Notes: generated by a model from the sequence alone, not told the origin. A stretch of 64,000 bases of DNA from Drosophila persimilis (GCF_003286085.1 NW_020825330.1:558001-622000), one strand, 5' to 3'; counted from the first letter of the stretch, positions 21,749-35,310 are shown. Translations and numbers: made by a program.

Positions 21749-23673
21749 TCATTTCATGGTGGAGTCGGGAAAGGCGTCACGCGGCGGCTTGAAGCTGAGC
21801 ATCATAATGTGGCGAGCGTAGGATTTGGTGGCCCGGAACAGGGAGTCGGTGCCATGCAGGCGGTCAAGCACTCCCAGAACCCCAAAGCAGTTGCTGAATC
21901 TATACAAAAGGCGAATGGAAATATGGAAATGTCTGTCAAAGAAGGGAAATGGAAAAGAAAACTCACTTGAGATGGTGAAAATCGTGGGCCTCGGGGCTGG
22001 GGAAGAAGGGCAAATGGTAGCCGGAATGGGCATTGAGAGTGGACAGAATGGCCAGGGCGAACCAGAGCCAGGCGGTGGCCACGTGGCTGCCCATGAGAAA
22101 TACGCCCAGGAAGGGGGGCAGCAGGTTGCTGAAGATGTGCTCGACGGGATGGCAATAGATGGCCGTCACCGAGATGGGGGCCGTCCACTCGTGGTGCTGC
22201 TTGTGGATGTACTTGTAGATGAACTTGTGGTGCAGCAGGCGGTGCGAGTAGTAGAATCCCAGCTCCTCCATCAGTATGCAGACGGTCAGCTCGAAGCAGA
22301 CCCAGTGGAACGTGGGAAGGTCCCGGATGTCACTTAACCCACGGATCTCCATCAGCCGATAGCTCCCATATGCCAGTGGTATGCCCACAAATATCTGATT
22401 GAAGATCACACACCAAATTACCTAAGAATAGAGAACAGAGATCAATTCAGTTTCAATTTCAAATTGATTAATAATTTGTCACACCTTCATCAGACGTCGC
22501 GCCTCAACGGGCTCATTGGTCCCCGGCTGGATCTTGTATTTCCGCAGACAGGCCGGCCGGTTCGTCAGGTCCATGAATGTGTAGATTGTGCCAACAGTCC
22601 AGTAGACGATCATCGTAAATATAGTGGTGCCAAAGACCCAGAGGACCATGGGTTCATCTCCTGCAAAGAGGTGAAGTGTAAGTGCAAGTGAATGCGAAAG
22701 CTATTGCACATTAAAAAAGGAGGATCGCTGAACCCATGGATCTAATCGTAGTAATCCGGTCACAGAGACAGAGAGCACTTTATGTATTCTTAATACATAT
22801 ATGTATATTCCTGATTAGACCAAGGTTCAAATTGATTATGGGGGTTAGATCGTTTAGTTCTTAAATAATAATATAAGTATACAGAATTAGAAGTGTAGTA
22901 TTCTCGGCTGGCCTTAACATAATGCATTTCATGGCTCATTAGCATTACCACGTTCAATGGCCCTTAACAGTAAACGCATTTCAAGCTATTTACAGCTTCC
23001 AGATATCACTAATTGTAAATAAGTGTAAAGGTTCGTTCCATTCGGGTCGGTTCGGAGTCCCTTTACGAAAAGCAAACAAAGTCCAAGAACAACATTGTGC
23101 ACATATATGTACGTACATATGTATATAGGGATCCGCCATACTTTCCTTTTCTCCAGATGTACAGATAATATAGATGGAAAGAGGGGATACGGAACGGAGT
23201 AACCTTAACGATTCATTTTGCGTAATTGGCAGCACTTGTCCACTGATCTCTCTATCTCTTTCTGGGTGTGAAATGCAACCTGTGTTCGTGTGTGTGTGTA
23301 CGATAAAGTATCTGTGTGTGTGTGTTCGGGCGAATTAGTAAACAAAACAATGGAATGCATGTTGGGGCAATATTACAATTTGCACAACCTCTCTCACTCG
23401 AGCACACAAACAAACAAAGAGCACAGAGTGAGAGAGGAGGAGCAAAGTACGGATTTTGATCACACTTACCAAACGAATCGATGAATTTGTCCCACTGCGA
23501 TTGCCAAAAGTCACCGGAGGCGCCCCAAAAGCTCTGCAGATGCCTGGCGTACAAATAAGAAACCTCAACAAATTTCTCCTCCATGATATGGGCAACAACA
23601 GAAACAATAACAACAGCGGCTTGTTCTTATTCTGGTTCTTGCTGATTTCTCTTTCTCTCTCCGGGAACGTGTG

Positions 23674-23715
<42 letters not shown>

Positions 23716-24462
23716 GGGAAAAGGCAGTGCCCAATTGGGATTGGGGGTCTTCGTGGGTCAACGTCGCAAGCGCAACTGAATTTTTGGAATGGGAATGGCA
23801 ATGGGATGGGGACAGATCGTGGCTAGAATGTGCGGAGGCACAGCTGAAAATGAGAGAGAGAGAGAGAGAGACACACACGCATATACTGAGAGAGAACGAC
23901 GGTAAACGGTCACAGCACGAGAACAGCTGATTACGATCTAGCGAGAAAGAGAGAAATCAGAGACAACAAAAACAACGCTGTACTGACCAGGTGAGAACGT
24001 TGCGAAAGAGTATGAACACGGCCAGGGCGCACGTAATGATGAAGATGACGCTGTGCAGTGAAGAGAGCCAGACATCGGCGGTGCGGTGCTCATCCCAGGA
24101 TCCTAATCCGGACCCGATTCCGGAGGATGAGTGCATCTGCTCCAGCTTGCTCGCATGCTAGTGAGTGGGGGCGAAAGTGAGAGAAAGAGAGAGACAAGAC
24201 AACTGTTAGGGGGCAGGACGAGGGATGTGCGGTGGCTTACATCATTGAGGGTTAGGTAAACGGGAGGTAGACCAACTTTATCCTTGTGCGTCGCTGATCC
24301 AAATGATCCTGATCCTGAGGATGAGGCGGTGGCTGTGCCTGCGGGCGGCACTGTCAGGAAAACGGGCGAAGAGGACGTCGACGACGACGACGACGAGGAT
24401 GAGTAGGATGTGGCTTGGGCGGAGGCATTGTTGGGCGGCCTTTCATGAGCCGGATGGGACAT
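21749..24462 (-). CDS. FAXDC2-type fatty acid/sterol hydroxylase family membrane protein
   Basis: A di-iron membrane oxidoreductase of the ER-resident fatty-acid hydroxylase superfamily, closest in pattern to animal FAXDC2; the substrate is not predictable here. Six exons: 24241-24462, 23988-24157, 23470-23543, 22485-22660, 21967-22421, 21749-21899; phases 0, 2, 1, 0, 2 all fit, giving 415 aa. A Ser-rich N-terminus precedes hydrophobic helices ([16 protein letters not shown]). Then come [20 protein letters not shown] and three histidine boxes: HRLLHH (about 274), HKQHH (287) and HDFHH (359), then [13 protein letters not shown]. All iron-binding histidines are present. Exon 3 has an acceptor inside a longer open frame starting at an in-frame ATG (23584), which could give a second N-terminus. 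It is divergent with Set2. Confidence 0.93.
22661..23469 (-). other. Hydroxylase gene intron 3 (809 bp)
   Basis: Intronic, bounded by donor GTAAGTGTG and acceptor TTTGCAG. It contains GT-rich simple sequence around 23288-23325 and no supported gene. Confidence 0.7.
23544..23987 (-). repeat. Hydroxylase gene intron 2 with GT and GA microsatellites
   Basis: Intron bounded by donor GTCAGT and acceptor GCCAG. It contains a (GT)n tract at about 23675-23714 and a (GA)n/(CA)n tract at about 23851-23877. GA tracts can bind GAGA factor; whether this one does is unknown. Confidence 0.75.
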
Positions 24463-26227
24463 GTCTGACGTTGCTTACTCTTTCGAAATGAATTTAATTA
24501 ATTGTTGCTCTCTTTTCCTTTTCCTTTTCCTTTCCTTCTCGCGCTTCTTTTCGTACGTTCCGTTTGTTATGGCCCGTGCTCTTCATTTGTTGCCCTTGAC
24601 ATTTAAAGGACTTTACTTTCGATTTTTCGATTTCACTGGAATTTCGCATCGATTTATGTGTGCGTGCGTGTGTCCTGAAAGTGCGGAACGGTCGCCTTCT
24701 TAGGGTTGCCGACAAAAACAAATTGCCAGCAATTGTTGTTGACTCTGGAGCAAAATACGCATTAAATCCGAATCCTGCAGTTGCCGCGAAAATCGTTTCG
24801 TTTGAATGTTTCGCCTGGCTGTAGGCGCTCCAACAGAAAGCTCACACACACATACAAAGAGAGACATAGAAGCACACATATGCACATCTGAGAGCTGCTC
24901 GCAGTGGGACCATGTTCTTCAAACTAAATAATAGAATAGAGATATGTATGCATTCAAAATGCCTTCGAGTTGAATAGAGCGGAGTGAGTGCGACGCACAT
25001 AATGAATTGAGATTATATGAATGCCAGGGTGTGTAGGCTTCATCGGATGAAGATTCAGCTTGCAAAACAGTATGTTAACATTGATTAAAGGAAATAGGGT
25101 ATACATTCGCCCACTCTCCATAAATATGTTGTTGCTATGTATCAATATGTTGATATTGTACACATGCCGTGTAGTTACCATGTAAAAAATTTACATTCGT
25201 GCTGACCTTTTTTGTATAAACTAAAAACTCCAATAAAATGCAGTCCTTAAAATTATCATATTAGGCTGAACGTTCTAGCTAGCTAATAGCTAGCTAATCA
25301 TGGACATTGTAGACCAATGGTTATTAAAATACACTCTACGAAAATAAAAAAACCTGAAAAGTTTCATGCCTTTTTATCGTTTCTATTGGAATATAATCCA
25401 TGACTGGTCGTTGGAAATTTGTCTGATCTGAGTATTAGGCTTAAGAGAGGATTTTGTGCGAGCAGTACACTAAATTGTGCGCTTAACAGCACTAAATTAT
25501 GCGTTTAACAGGACATGAGAATATTTGGCAAGCACCTGAAAAGCATTGCCGAGCACATAAAAACGAAAACGAAACGTGCACCCGCTCCATGGAGCGTCGA
25601 ACGAAAATATTTTCTAATGTAATATCTCTGTAATTGAATAGGAGAATGGAGCTTTCGTAGCTTTGTCGTATTAAACAGCTGATCAAGAGGTCTAACCGTA
25701 GAGCATGTACACCTGATCACACTCTGCTGCTAGCAAAATATATGGCACTTTTTGCTATCAAATATTTTTTCTGATCTGATAACCAAGTTTTTTTTTCATC
25801 GGTATATTTACGGTATATTTCGAAAATGAGACGGTATTTGTAGTGCGGCTTCTGTCAGAGGGTCACATTTTATCGACAAATACGCGGTCACACTGCGTGA
25901 TTTCTGGTGGGTGGAGGAGTGTAGTGTGTGTATGTATGTGTGCTCGTTCTTGTTCCTGGGCCTGTTCTAGTTTTGATGATAGTGAGCGCCGTTAGACAAG
26001 GCTAACTGTAATTAGATTCGATCGCGTAAGGAGAGGCGCGTGCATTGCCCGGCGCAGCCTGCACAAAGCCGCCAATCCGCAACCCCTTTCCTGCCTACCT
26101 GTATTGAGTAAGAGTGAGATTTTTTTGGTGAGTGCGTTTTTCACGTAAATTCTTTGCACGCTAATACTCTTTATTCTCTCTTTGGTTCGCGAACAGACAC
26201 AGGCACCATCCAGTGCCCACTGGCTTC
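24463..26227. other. Divergent intergenic region, hydroxylase gene and Set2
   Basis: Contains the Set2 promoter cluster (25799-25895) and the Set2 5' UTR (probably with an intron ending at the AG at 26196-26197). Small tandem duplications are visible: a 22-bp unit CACTAAATT.TGCG.TTAACAG at 25468-25511 and TAGCTAGCTAA twice near 25278. No coding gene seen. Confidence 0.55.
25799..25895 (+). promoter_or_regulatory. Set2 core promoter motif cluster
   Basis: Two GGTATATTT copies (motif 6-like, 25801-25820), GGTCACATT (25861) and a full motif 1 match CGGTCACACTG (25885-25895) lie about 330-430 bp upstream of the Set2 start codon. Set2 is ubiquitously expressed in flies, which fits a TATA-less promoter of this type. 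Confidence 0.7.
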
Positions 26228-29200
26228 ATGGACGAACCCAATTCCATGCCCAGCACCTCGGTACCTACCACCCCACGGGGCCGGGGGCGCGGACGGCCGC
26301 CAAAGCGTGAACAGCCGGCACAGCCCCCCGATACAGACCTGCAGAATTTGCAAGATGCATCCGGTGTAGGTGGATCGGTGGTGCGCCCCTGTTCGCCCAA
26401 CACCATCCGCCGCAGCTCCCGCAAGCGGTTCTGCAAATTCGATGTGCGCGACGTGCTCTGCCTGCGCAAGGAACACAAGATCCAGATTGAGGGACGCATC
26501 GACTCCAATGTGCCCGACACAGCAGCAGCAGCAACAGCAGCAACAGCAGCAGTAGTAGCTGTAGCACCACCTGCAACAGCCGCTGCTGCTGCCACGCTCC
26601 CTCCATCTGCCAATCGGCTGTTTTCTATGTTCCCGAGCACACGTCCACCGCCCAAACTGCCGCCGCCGCCACCTGTCCTGGGGATCTTCGTCAAGCCGCG
26701 GAGCACACCCAGCCTGATTGTGGCCCAGCTAAACAGCGAACCGTCGTCCAGCTGTAATCCATCGACAGCCTCCACTGCCACAGTGACTGCAGCATCCGCA
26801 TCAGCACCAGCCGCCCGCAGGGGACGGGGGCGCCCCAGGACTAAAAATAAACTGGAGCAGACAATCAGCCAAAGCCAAAGCTTAAGCTTCTCCGATTCGG
26901 ATTCGACAGGTGCCTCCTCGGGGAGCACTGGAAGCAGGGGTGGCAGCACGGACAGCAACGAGACAACGGCTTCCAGGCGAAAGTGCAGGGTGACCCTAAA
27001 GCGATTGAACTTTGTGCAGCGCCAGGGATCGTGGGACTCGGGGGACTCATCGACCGTTCTGGGCGACACTGTTGTGGACGTGAGCAGCTCCTCGTCCTCC
27101 GCGCCCTCCTCTCCCGTTCTGCAGGACGACAACGCTTTCGATGAGCAGCCAAAGAGGGAACCGATGACCATGTCCGTGTCCATGCCCACAGCCGACGATG
27201 ACGACGACGACTCCTCGGACTCTCAGATAATCTTCACGGAGATCGACACGGGCAAGGAAGTGCCGGCCCGAATGAAGGAGGAGCCACAGCTAAAGCTGGA
27301 GCTAAAGGTAGAGCCACAGATTGAGACAGAGATTGAGCAACAGGAAGAGCAGGAGCCTGAACAGGAGCACGATCATGAAGTGCGTAATTTAATGATGGAG
27401 ATCACTAATGGGTCGCGCAACCTCTGGTTCTTTGACGACGAGGAGGCAGACGAGGCGGAGACCTCTCCGGCCTCTCTGATGGCGTCGCGTCGCAGCAAGC
27501 GAACTGCCAAAACGGAGGCAGACTGCATCAGCAGCAGCAGCCACGTGGGCAAGACCCTCGAAGAGACATTCGCTCGAGGAGCAGCCGCAAGCAGCGAGCA
27601 GATTTTCCTCAAAGCAGAGTCGGACGAGGGCGAAGAGGAGGAGCACACGCTGATTGACTTGATAGAGGAGAGCCAAGAGGAGCAGGGAATCCAGGGGGAG
27701 TACGAGATGGTCATTGAGGAGGAGATGAAGGACGAAGTGCAAGTGAAAGTCATTGAACTGGATGGGCTGGTCTTTACGGCGACGGAGTCCGAGTCGGAAG
27801 CCTGTGCAGTAGAGGCTAGCATCAGAGGCGAGCATCAGGAGGATGCGGTCGCCACTGAAGTCACATTGAAAGAGTCCCCGGAGAAAAGCCCTAGAACCAG
27901 CACTAGCGGCAGCAGCAGCGCCAGCACCAGCACCAGCGCCATCACCAGAGTCCTGCCAAAGAAGGAACCGCAGGCGATCATTCTTTTTGAAGTTGAGGCC
28001 GCGAAAGAGGATGCCACGACAGAGCAGTCCAACGTGAATGTGGATGTGCCACCAGATCCACAAGAACCAGATATACTCGAGGATGTGATTGTCCCTATCC
28101 CAATCCCAATCCCAATGAAGGCCATGCCAGAGCCACAGCCAGAGATCTCATTACAAATCGAATCATCAAAGACACTGCCACAGTTGCCGCTGCAAGAGGA
28201 AAAGGAGAAGGAGAAGGAAGTTGGTCTGCCAGAGGATAAAATTCTAATAGAAATCGCAATGGAATCCATTTCAAAGCCAACACATGCAGCCAAGAGCCCA
28301 GCCGTAGAGGAGCCCCCTGCAGAAGAGGCACTAAAAGAAAATGAAAAGGTATCCCCCATCAAAGGGCCTGCCAAAGCAGAGCAGAGCGCAGGAAGTCCAA
28401 GCAGCAGCAGCAGACACTCCTTCCATGCCAGTCTGAATCCGAGTCCCACTGCCACTCCCATTGCCATTCCCATTCCCGCGGGCACGGAAGCGTCGTCTGC
28501 CTCCGGCTTCGTCGGGTGCAATGTCATATTCCAGGCCCTGGATATTGCCAATGCCCAGCCGCTGCGCGAAGATACGCACAAGAAGCTCAAGCTGGAGGCC
28601 AAGAAGGGGTCGCCCCCCATTCCATCGACTGGCGAAGAATGCCTGGAGTCGACGAACAACTCCCACAACCCCTTGAACGATATGAAACCCCTTGCGAACG
28701 GGCACAACAGGGGGAGTGACGCCATTGGGCGACCCAGCTCCCGTAACGACGATCTGGAGGGCGAAGAGGAGTACTCCTCCTCCTCCGAGCAGGCCAAGCA
28801 GTCCAAGGAGGAGACGCCTGAATCGAGTGAAGGCAAGAAGGGGAGTGAGAGTGCCACAGCAAAGCCAAAGCGACGTCTCACCACCACTTCCGAGCTGCCA
28901 CATTCCGCTGCCGATGAAGAGGGGAAACAAAAATCGAAACGAAAATTCCGCTGCTCGGCAGTCGCGTCCTCCCCCTCTGCTTCACCCTACGATTCCAGGA
29001 AAGACGAGCCCAAAAGAGAGTCTCATGGTGCTTCACCACAGAAGGGAAAACCGATGCCATCGCGACGCTTCACTACTATCGATCGGCCGTCGTCGAATGC
29101 AACTTCCAGAGACGGCGGCATTCGCGGCGCCGCTTCCGGTGAATTCTCTAAATATGAGACAAGGAAACCATCACCTACGGCATTCAATGCATCCGTGAAA

Positions 29201-30669
29201 CGACGTCCCACTGTTTCCGAGGGCTCGCTGTCCTCCTCCGTCGAATCACTGGTCCAAAAAGACTCCAAAAAAGACGAGGGAAAGACAGAATCTGGGGAGA
29301 CGCCATCTCCTGCCATGAAGAGACGTCCCACTATTGGCGGCAGGTCCTCTTCTGCCTCCTCCTCGGTGGAGTCTCTGACACGAAAGACGGCATCACCAGG
29401 AGGGACGCTTTCTCCTGCGAATCTCACCAAAAACATACGCAAGTCGCGCTCCTCCGGGGAATGGCTAGAACGAGCAGATTCCAGGAAAGATAAGAGCGGC
29501 GCCGTCAACAGAACATCCCCCAGTCCACAGTCTCCGTCTCCTGCTCCGTCGCCTGCTCCGTCACCTGCTGCGTCTCCTGCTGCGTCTCCTGCTCCGGTTC
29601 CGATGGGACCCAAACAGGAGTCGCAGGGGAGGGCTATGCCATTGCGACGCCTCACAACCATCGATCGTCCGTCGTCGAATGCCAATCCCAAAGGGGCACG
29701 CCCCTCCTTCGAGCAGCTGCTCGGCCAGGCCGACTCCTATGTGAATCCACAGAAAAAGCGATGCCCCACCACTTCTGAGTGCTCCTCGCCCGCCACCGGC
29801 GAGTCGGTTGCCCGAACCATACGATCGCGACGCTTCACAACCATTGATCGCACATCTTTAAATCACGGCTCCCCCTCTGACTCCAGGGAGACGCAATCGA
29901 AGCCATCCTCCCCCCGAGAGCAGTCACCATCGGACGGGGATGGGTCACGAGGCAGCTCCACTCCGGCCTGTAGCTCGAAAGATCTGTCGCCTGCGAGTGG
30001 TGGCTCCTCCAAACTGGCAAAGAAGATCGACATAAGCCGCCTCCCCCTGATGGAACCTAGGACGAATCCCAGTGCAGCAGCCGTCGGAGCCATCACTCCG
30101 GAGCTGATAGAGGCATGTTTCAAAGATTTCGCTTCGAGGGCAGGCGATGCAGGTGCTCCAGCAGAGCAACTTCCTCGAACAGAAGGGAAACTGCCACTGT
30201 CGCAGTCGCCTGCAGCCCCCAAACAGGACACAGAACAGAAGACACCCTCACACTCGCAGTCCCAGGATACTCGGGACGCCAGCAGGAGCATCAGCAGCAG
30301 CAGCAGCACTTCCTCCTCGAAGCCAGCCTCCAGGACGTCGTCTCCTGCGCATGAGCCAAAGATAAAGAAGATCAATGCCAGGCGCAAGATCATGCAGGAG
30401 CCGAGAATCGCAACACCGGAGCTGCAGTCCTCAAACGCAAAAAAGGGCTCCCTTAGGACAGGATCGCCGGAACTTTTGCTGGAAAATTATTCCATGAATA
30501 CCAAGAAAAATACCGATGGTATGGCACGTGGCAGAAACGACTCTCCAGCACAAAAAGCAGAAAAGGTACCCATCCCAAAAAGAGGTACCCCCCAATCGAA
30601 GCAGGGATCGGGATTGGGATCCCCGATGTTGTTGGATCAGCATCACCGGAGGATCACCATTTGTGCAGA

Positions 30670-30701
<32 letters not shown>

Positions 30702-33700
30702 TCGTGCCTGTGCCTGTCCTGGCTGCTGGTGTTGCGGCTGCTTCCCCCTTGAGAAATGCCGATCCACGAGTCAGGAATGCCTCACCCGCGGACCCCATAC
30801 CCATACCCATACCCACAGCCACACCCATGTTCATGCCTATCCCCCGAGATAGGGCGCTTCCCAAGAAAGCGGTGCCCTCGGTTACGAATCCTCCCTCAAA
30901 GCAGGCGGTCCCGACACCGAAGAAACCCAAGGCCCCGAAGGCGGGAGCCAAGAGGGCAGAAGAGTCGCCAGAACCCAGTAGCAGCAGGAAGCGTAGGCCC
31001 ACGGCAACCACCAAGGCCACCGACGATGCTCAGGCTATGCAGCAGGTTACCACTCTGGCCCTGCCCTTGCAGCAGACACAAACGGAGGCCATGGACTCAG
31101 AGTCCACGGAATCATCGGTTGGCAAGGGCAAACGCTGGGATGTGCAGCCCCCGGCTTCAGCTGCAGCTACAGCTTCAACTGCAACGCCAATTGAAGCGCT
31201 GCCTGCATCCACATATGCTGCCCCGCCATCAGCTCTTGCCGCTGAGGTGGAGCCGCCCGATACGCTCAAGGACATAGTGAAATTCATCGAGGATGGGGTG
31301 AATCTCCTGAAGCGGAACTACAAACACGGTGAGGACGAGGATCAGCCAGATGAACCACAGAAGCTGCAGCAGGAGATGCAGGAACCAATGCCCAGCGTCA
31401 GCAGCATGGAGACGCCTTCAGTCACACGCTCGCCCTCGCCCTCGCCCTCGCTCTTGCCCTTGCCCTTGCCAGTTGGCAGCGCCAGCGCCAGCCCCAGCGC
31501 CAGCGTCAACTCCAGGGCCAATTCTACAGGAGAGGACTCCTCCCCTGTGCAGCTACAGCTGCTCCAGGGCTCCAATGAAGATGTGAGCGCTGGAGGCGTG
31601 CGACGCTCGCACCGGATTAAACAGAAGCCGCAGGGGCCGAAGGCTAGCCAGGGCAGAGGCGTGGCCAGCAGTGCGCCCCCCATCAGCATGGAGGACCAGA
31701 TGGCGGAGCTGGCCAACACGGAGTCCCAAAACGAGCAGTTCCTGCGCAGCGAGGGCCTGCTCACGTTCCAGCAGCTGCGCGAGAACTACTACCGATGCGC
31801 GCGGCAGGTGAGCCAGGAGAACGCGGAAATGCAGTGCGACTGCTTCCTCACGGGCGACGAGGAGGCCCAGGGGCATCTGTGCTGCGGTGCGGGCTGCATC
31901 AACCGGATGCTGATGATCGAGTGCGGCCCGCTGTGCACCAACGGGGATCGGTGCACGAACAAGCGCTTCCAGCTGCACCAGTGCTGGCCCTGCCGCGTCT
32001 TCCGCACCGAGAAGAAGGGCTGCGGCATTACCGCGGAGCTGCAGATACCCGCCGGGGAGTTCATCATGGAGTACGTGGGCGAGGTCATCGACAGCGAGGA
32101 GTTCGAGCGACGCCAGCATCGGTACTCGAAGGACCGAAACCGGCACTACTACTTCATGGCGCTGCGGGGCGAGGCGATCATCGATGCCACCATGCGGGGC
32201 AACATCTCACGGTACATCAACCACAGCTGCGACCCGAACGCGGAGACCCAGAAGTGGACCGTCAACGGAGAGCTGCGCATCGGCTTCTTCAGCCTGAAGA
32301 ACATCCTGCCGGGCGAGGAGATCACCTTCGACTACCAGTACCAGCGGTACGGCCGAGACGCCCAGCGCTGCTACTGCGAGGCGGCCAACTGCCGCGGCTG
32401 GATCGGCACCGAACCAGAGTCGGACGAAGGCGAGCAAAAGAACGAGAACTCGGAGCCGGCACTGGCGACGGAGGACACGGACAGCGGAGGAGAGGCAGAG
32501 TCCGAGGCGGAGGGACCAGAGCAGAGCAAGAGCAAGGGCAGAGCAAAGACCACTAGCAGTTCCAAGTTTAAAGTGAAGCTGCCTGCTGTGGGCTCCAAGG
32601 AGCAGCGCAAGAAGCGGGAGACGGCGGCCAAAGCCAAGGAGCGGGAGCGCGAGTTCAAGGCCGGACGCTGGCTGAAGCCTACACCTGGCGGAAGCTCCTC
32701 TGCAGAGAAGAAGGCAAAGCCGAAGGTCAACAAATTCCATCCCATGCTCGAGGATCCAGACGTGCTGGAGCAGCTCTCGCTGCTCAGCCGCAGCGGCTTG
32801 AAGAACCAGCTGGACACGCTCCGCATCTCGCGGATCATGGTGCGCGCCAAGCTCCTGACGACCCGCATCCAGCTGCTGCAGGTGCTCACCCGCGGTGAGC
32901 TGCCCTGCCGCCGGCTCTTCCTGGACTATCACGGCCTGCGGCTGCTGCACGCGTGGATCAGCGAGAACGGGAACGAGCAGCAGTTGCGGACAGCGCTCCT
33001 GGATGCCCTCGAGGCGCTGCCCATACCGAACCGGACGATGCTGAACGAGAGCCGCGTCTACCAGAGCGTTCAACAGTGGAGCGCGGGTCTGACCGGGCAG
33101 CAGTCGCAGCTGCGGAGTCCGGAGCAGTCGGCCCTGCGCAAGCGGATGCAGGGACTGATCAGCAAGTGGAGCAGCCTACCGGAGATCTTCCGCATCCCGA
33201 AGCGGGAGCGCATCGAGCAGATGAAGGAGCACGAGCGCGAGGCGGATCGCACTGGTGAACGGCCCACCGAGAAGCATGTGGCCAGCCACCATTTGACTGC
33301 CGCCTCCGCCCTGGAGGACTCGGCTCGCGACAGCAGCACCGACCGCTACCGTCAGGACCGCTTCCGCCGGGACACGATCGGCAGTCGCAACAGCAGCCAG
33401 CACCAGAAGCCGCCCATGAGTCGCATGAGCGGCAACAACACCATCTGCACCATCACCACACAGCCGAAGGGCAGCAATCCCTCGGAAGGACAGCCCCGCA
33501 CGGAGATGCGACGTCGCCCAGACAACAGTGGACCCACAGTGGAGCCTCGTCGTGGCGGTGCCCCGTTGTCCAAGGAACTGCGGCGATCCCTATTCGAGAG
33601 AAAGGTATGTATTAGAGCTCTGCATGAACAGGCAACCGAGAAATAGAAGTTCAACAGAAAAGAGGTTGTTGAAAGAGGAGATTCCGGATACCTGATACCG

Positions 33701-35310
33701 GATACCGGAAACGATGATAAACTACTGGAGGAATATCCATGGCAATATCTTAAAAATAAATCCTTTAATCTCGTGCACAGGTGGCCCAGGATGAGGCCGA
33801 GAAGCGTGTATGCAGCGAGGACTGGCGCGAGCACGAGCTGCGCTGCGAATACTTTGGGGCGGACATCAGTACGGATCCCAAAATGCTGCCCTTCTCCCAC
33901 AACACGGAGACCGGCGAGTGGTTCAACTCGGAGGATGCCCCCGTGATGGCGCCCCTGCGCACAGACCTGGCCCTGGCTCCGTCGCCGGAGATTAGCGAGC
34001 AGGACATGATGCCCGCGGAGTACAAGCTGCCGGCTAGCGTGGATCCGTTGCCGCCCTCCTGGCACTGGAGCCGCACTATCGACGGAGACATCTTCTACTA
34101 CAATCTGCGCGATCGCATACCGCAGTGGCTGCCGCCCAGCCCCGAGCAACGCCTCCAGACGCTGCTGAAAGAGGAGCCGCAGCAGCCGCTGCAAGAGCTC
34201 GATCCGGCGCTGCTAGCCGAGGAGCTGATATCGGTGGACCCGGACTACGTGGGCTCGCTCTCAAGCAAGTCGCTGGCGCAGCATATCGAGACGAAGGTGC
34301 GGGAGCGCCGCGAGATACGCCACAAGAAACTGTGCTCCGTGCGCGTAATCAGCCCCCGTCGGGACGAGGACCGGCTCTACAACCAGCTGGAGTCACGCAA
34401 ATACAAAGAGAATAAGGAGAAGATACGCCGCCGCAAGGAGATCTACCGTCGGCAGCGCGCCAGCGCGGACACCGTAGCCGTCAGCTCCGAAGCGAGCACA
34501 GATGCGGAGGCCTGGTCCACTCCTCGGTATCTGTACTCCTCGGACGAAGACACGGACACGGCCCATGCTCCACCCTTGGAGGGCATCATCTATGGCTTTA
34601 ATGGATCGGCTGGGGCATTGTTTGCCACCTCAAAGGTGGATGAACTCGAGGCGGAGCTCGATCTGGAGCCCAGCACCAGCGCCTATGCTCTGGCGTGTCT
34701 GAACAAACCCCAGCAGATCCCCACGCTGGTCACAGGCGGCAACGGGGGTGCCATCAAGCGAAAGTTGCCCCCGCTGCCACCGCACACGCCGGAAAAGCCG
34801 GCTGGAGCCTTGCCAGAGAGAAAGAGTCGCAGCCATGACCGACGCGCGCCCAAGCGGAAAATGTATGCAAACATCTTGGTCCATTGATTTGTTCATTGAT
34901 TTCATTCCATTCCATTTTCTTGCCCTTAGGTTACTGAATAGCTCAAAAAGTGGAAGAGATTCGGTTGAGAAATTCCGCTTCGAAATAAGCGGACATGTGG
35001 CCGACTTTCTGCGTCCATTCCGCAAAGATAGCTGCCAGATGGGTCGCATCACCAGCGATGCGGCCTACAAGTTCCTGATTAAGCGGGTAAGAAAATGGCA
35101 TTTCCATTAAGACTTGCCCAAAGGCTTTAACCCATCCTTCTTCAGCTGACGGAGCATATCATCACGAAGGAGATGCGCTACTGCGAAATGAGCGGACATC
35201 CTTTGATCTGCAACGATTCGGTCAAGCACAAGTCGCACGAATTCATTAACCAGTACATGCTGAAGAAGGGCCGCGTGTACGTCATGCCCGCAGACGAGGC
35301 CTTCCTCTAA
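26228..35310 (+). CDS. Set2: Set2 histone H3K36 methyltransferase
   Basis: Set2 travels with elongating RNA polymerase II and trimethylates H3 Lys36. Exons 26228-33604, 33781-34862, 34930-35086 and 35146-35310 join in phase (0, 2, 0): 2,926 aa. Domains: AT-hook-like RGRGRGRPPK (about 16-25) and RRGRGRPRTK (about 196); a long acidic, Ser/Pro-rich disordered region with RR.TTIDR-type repeats; AWS (CDCFLTGDE...), SET and post-SET at about 1868-2060 with GEFIMEYVGEV, RYINHSCDPNAE, ITFDYQYQRYG and the zinc-binding CYCEAANCRGWIG; a WW domain (LPPSWHWSRTIDGDIFYYN, about 2549-2580); and a C-terminal SRI domain (FRFEISGHVADFLRPF, about 2830-2920) that binds the phosphorylated Pol II CTD. Catalytic residues are intact. 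The first coding exon is 7,377 bp. The ATG at 26228 was chosen over an in-frame GTG upstream. It converges on LysRS. Confidence 0.96.

Noticed and set aside
23252..23584. Independent small gene in the hydroxylase intron
   Set aside because: Its open frame overlaps exon 3 in the same frame and is better explained as an exon extension or alternative start.
26161..33403. Long antisense open frames opposite Set2 (up to 350 codons)
   Set aside because: They mirror the GC-rich, low-complexity Set2 coding sequence and have no domain or splice support.
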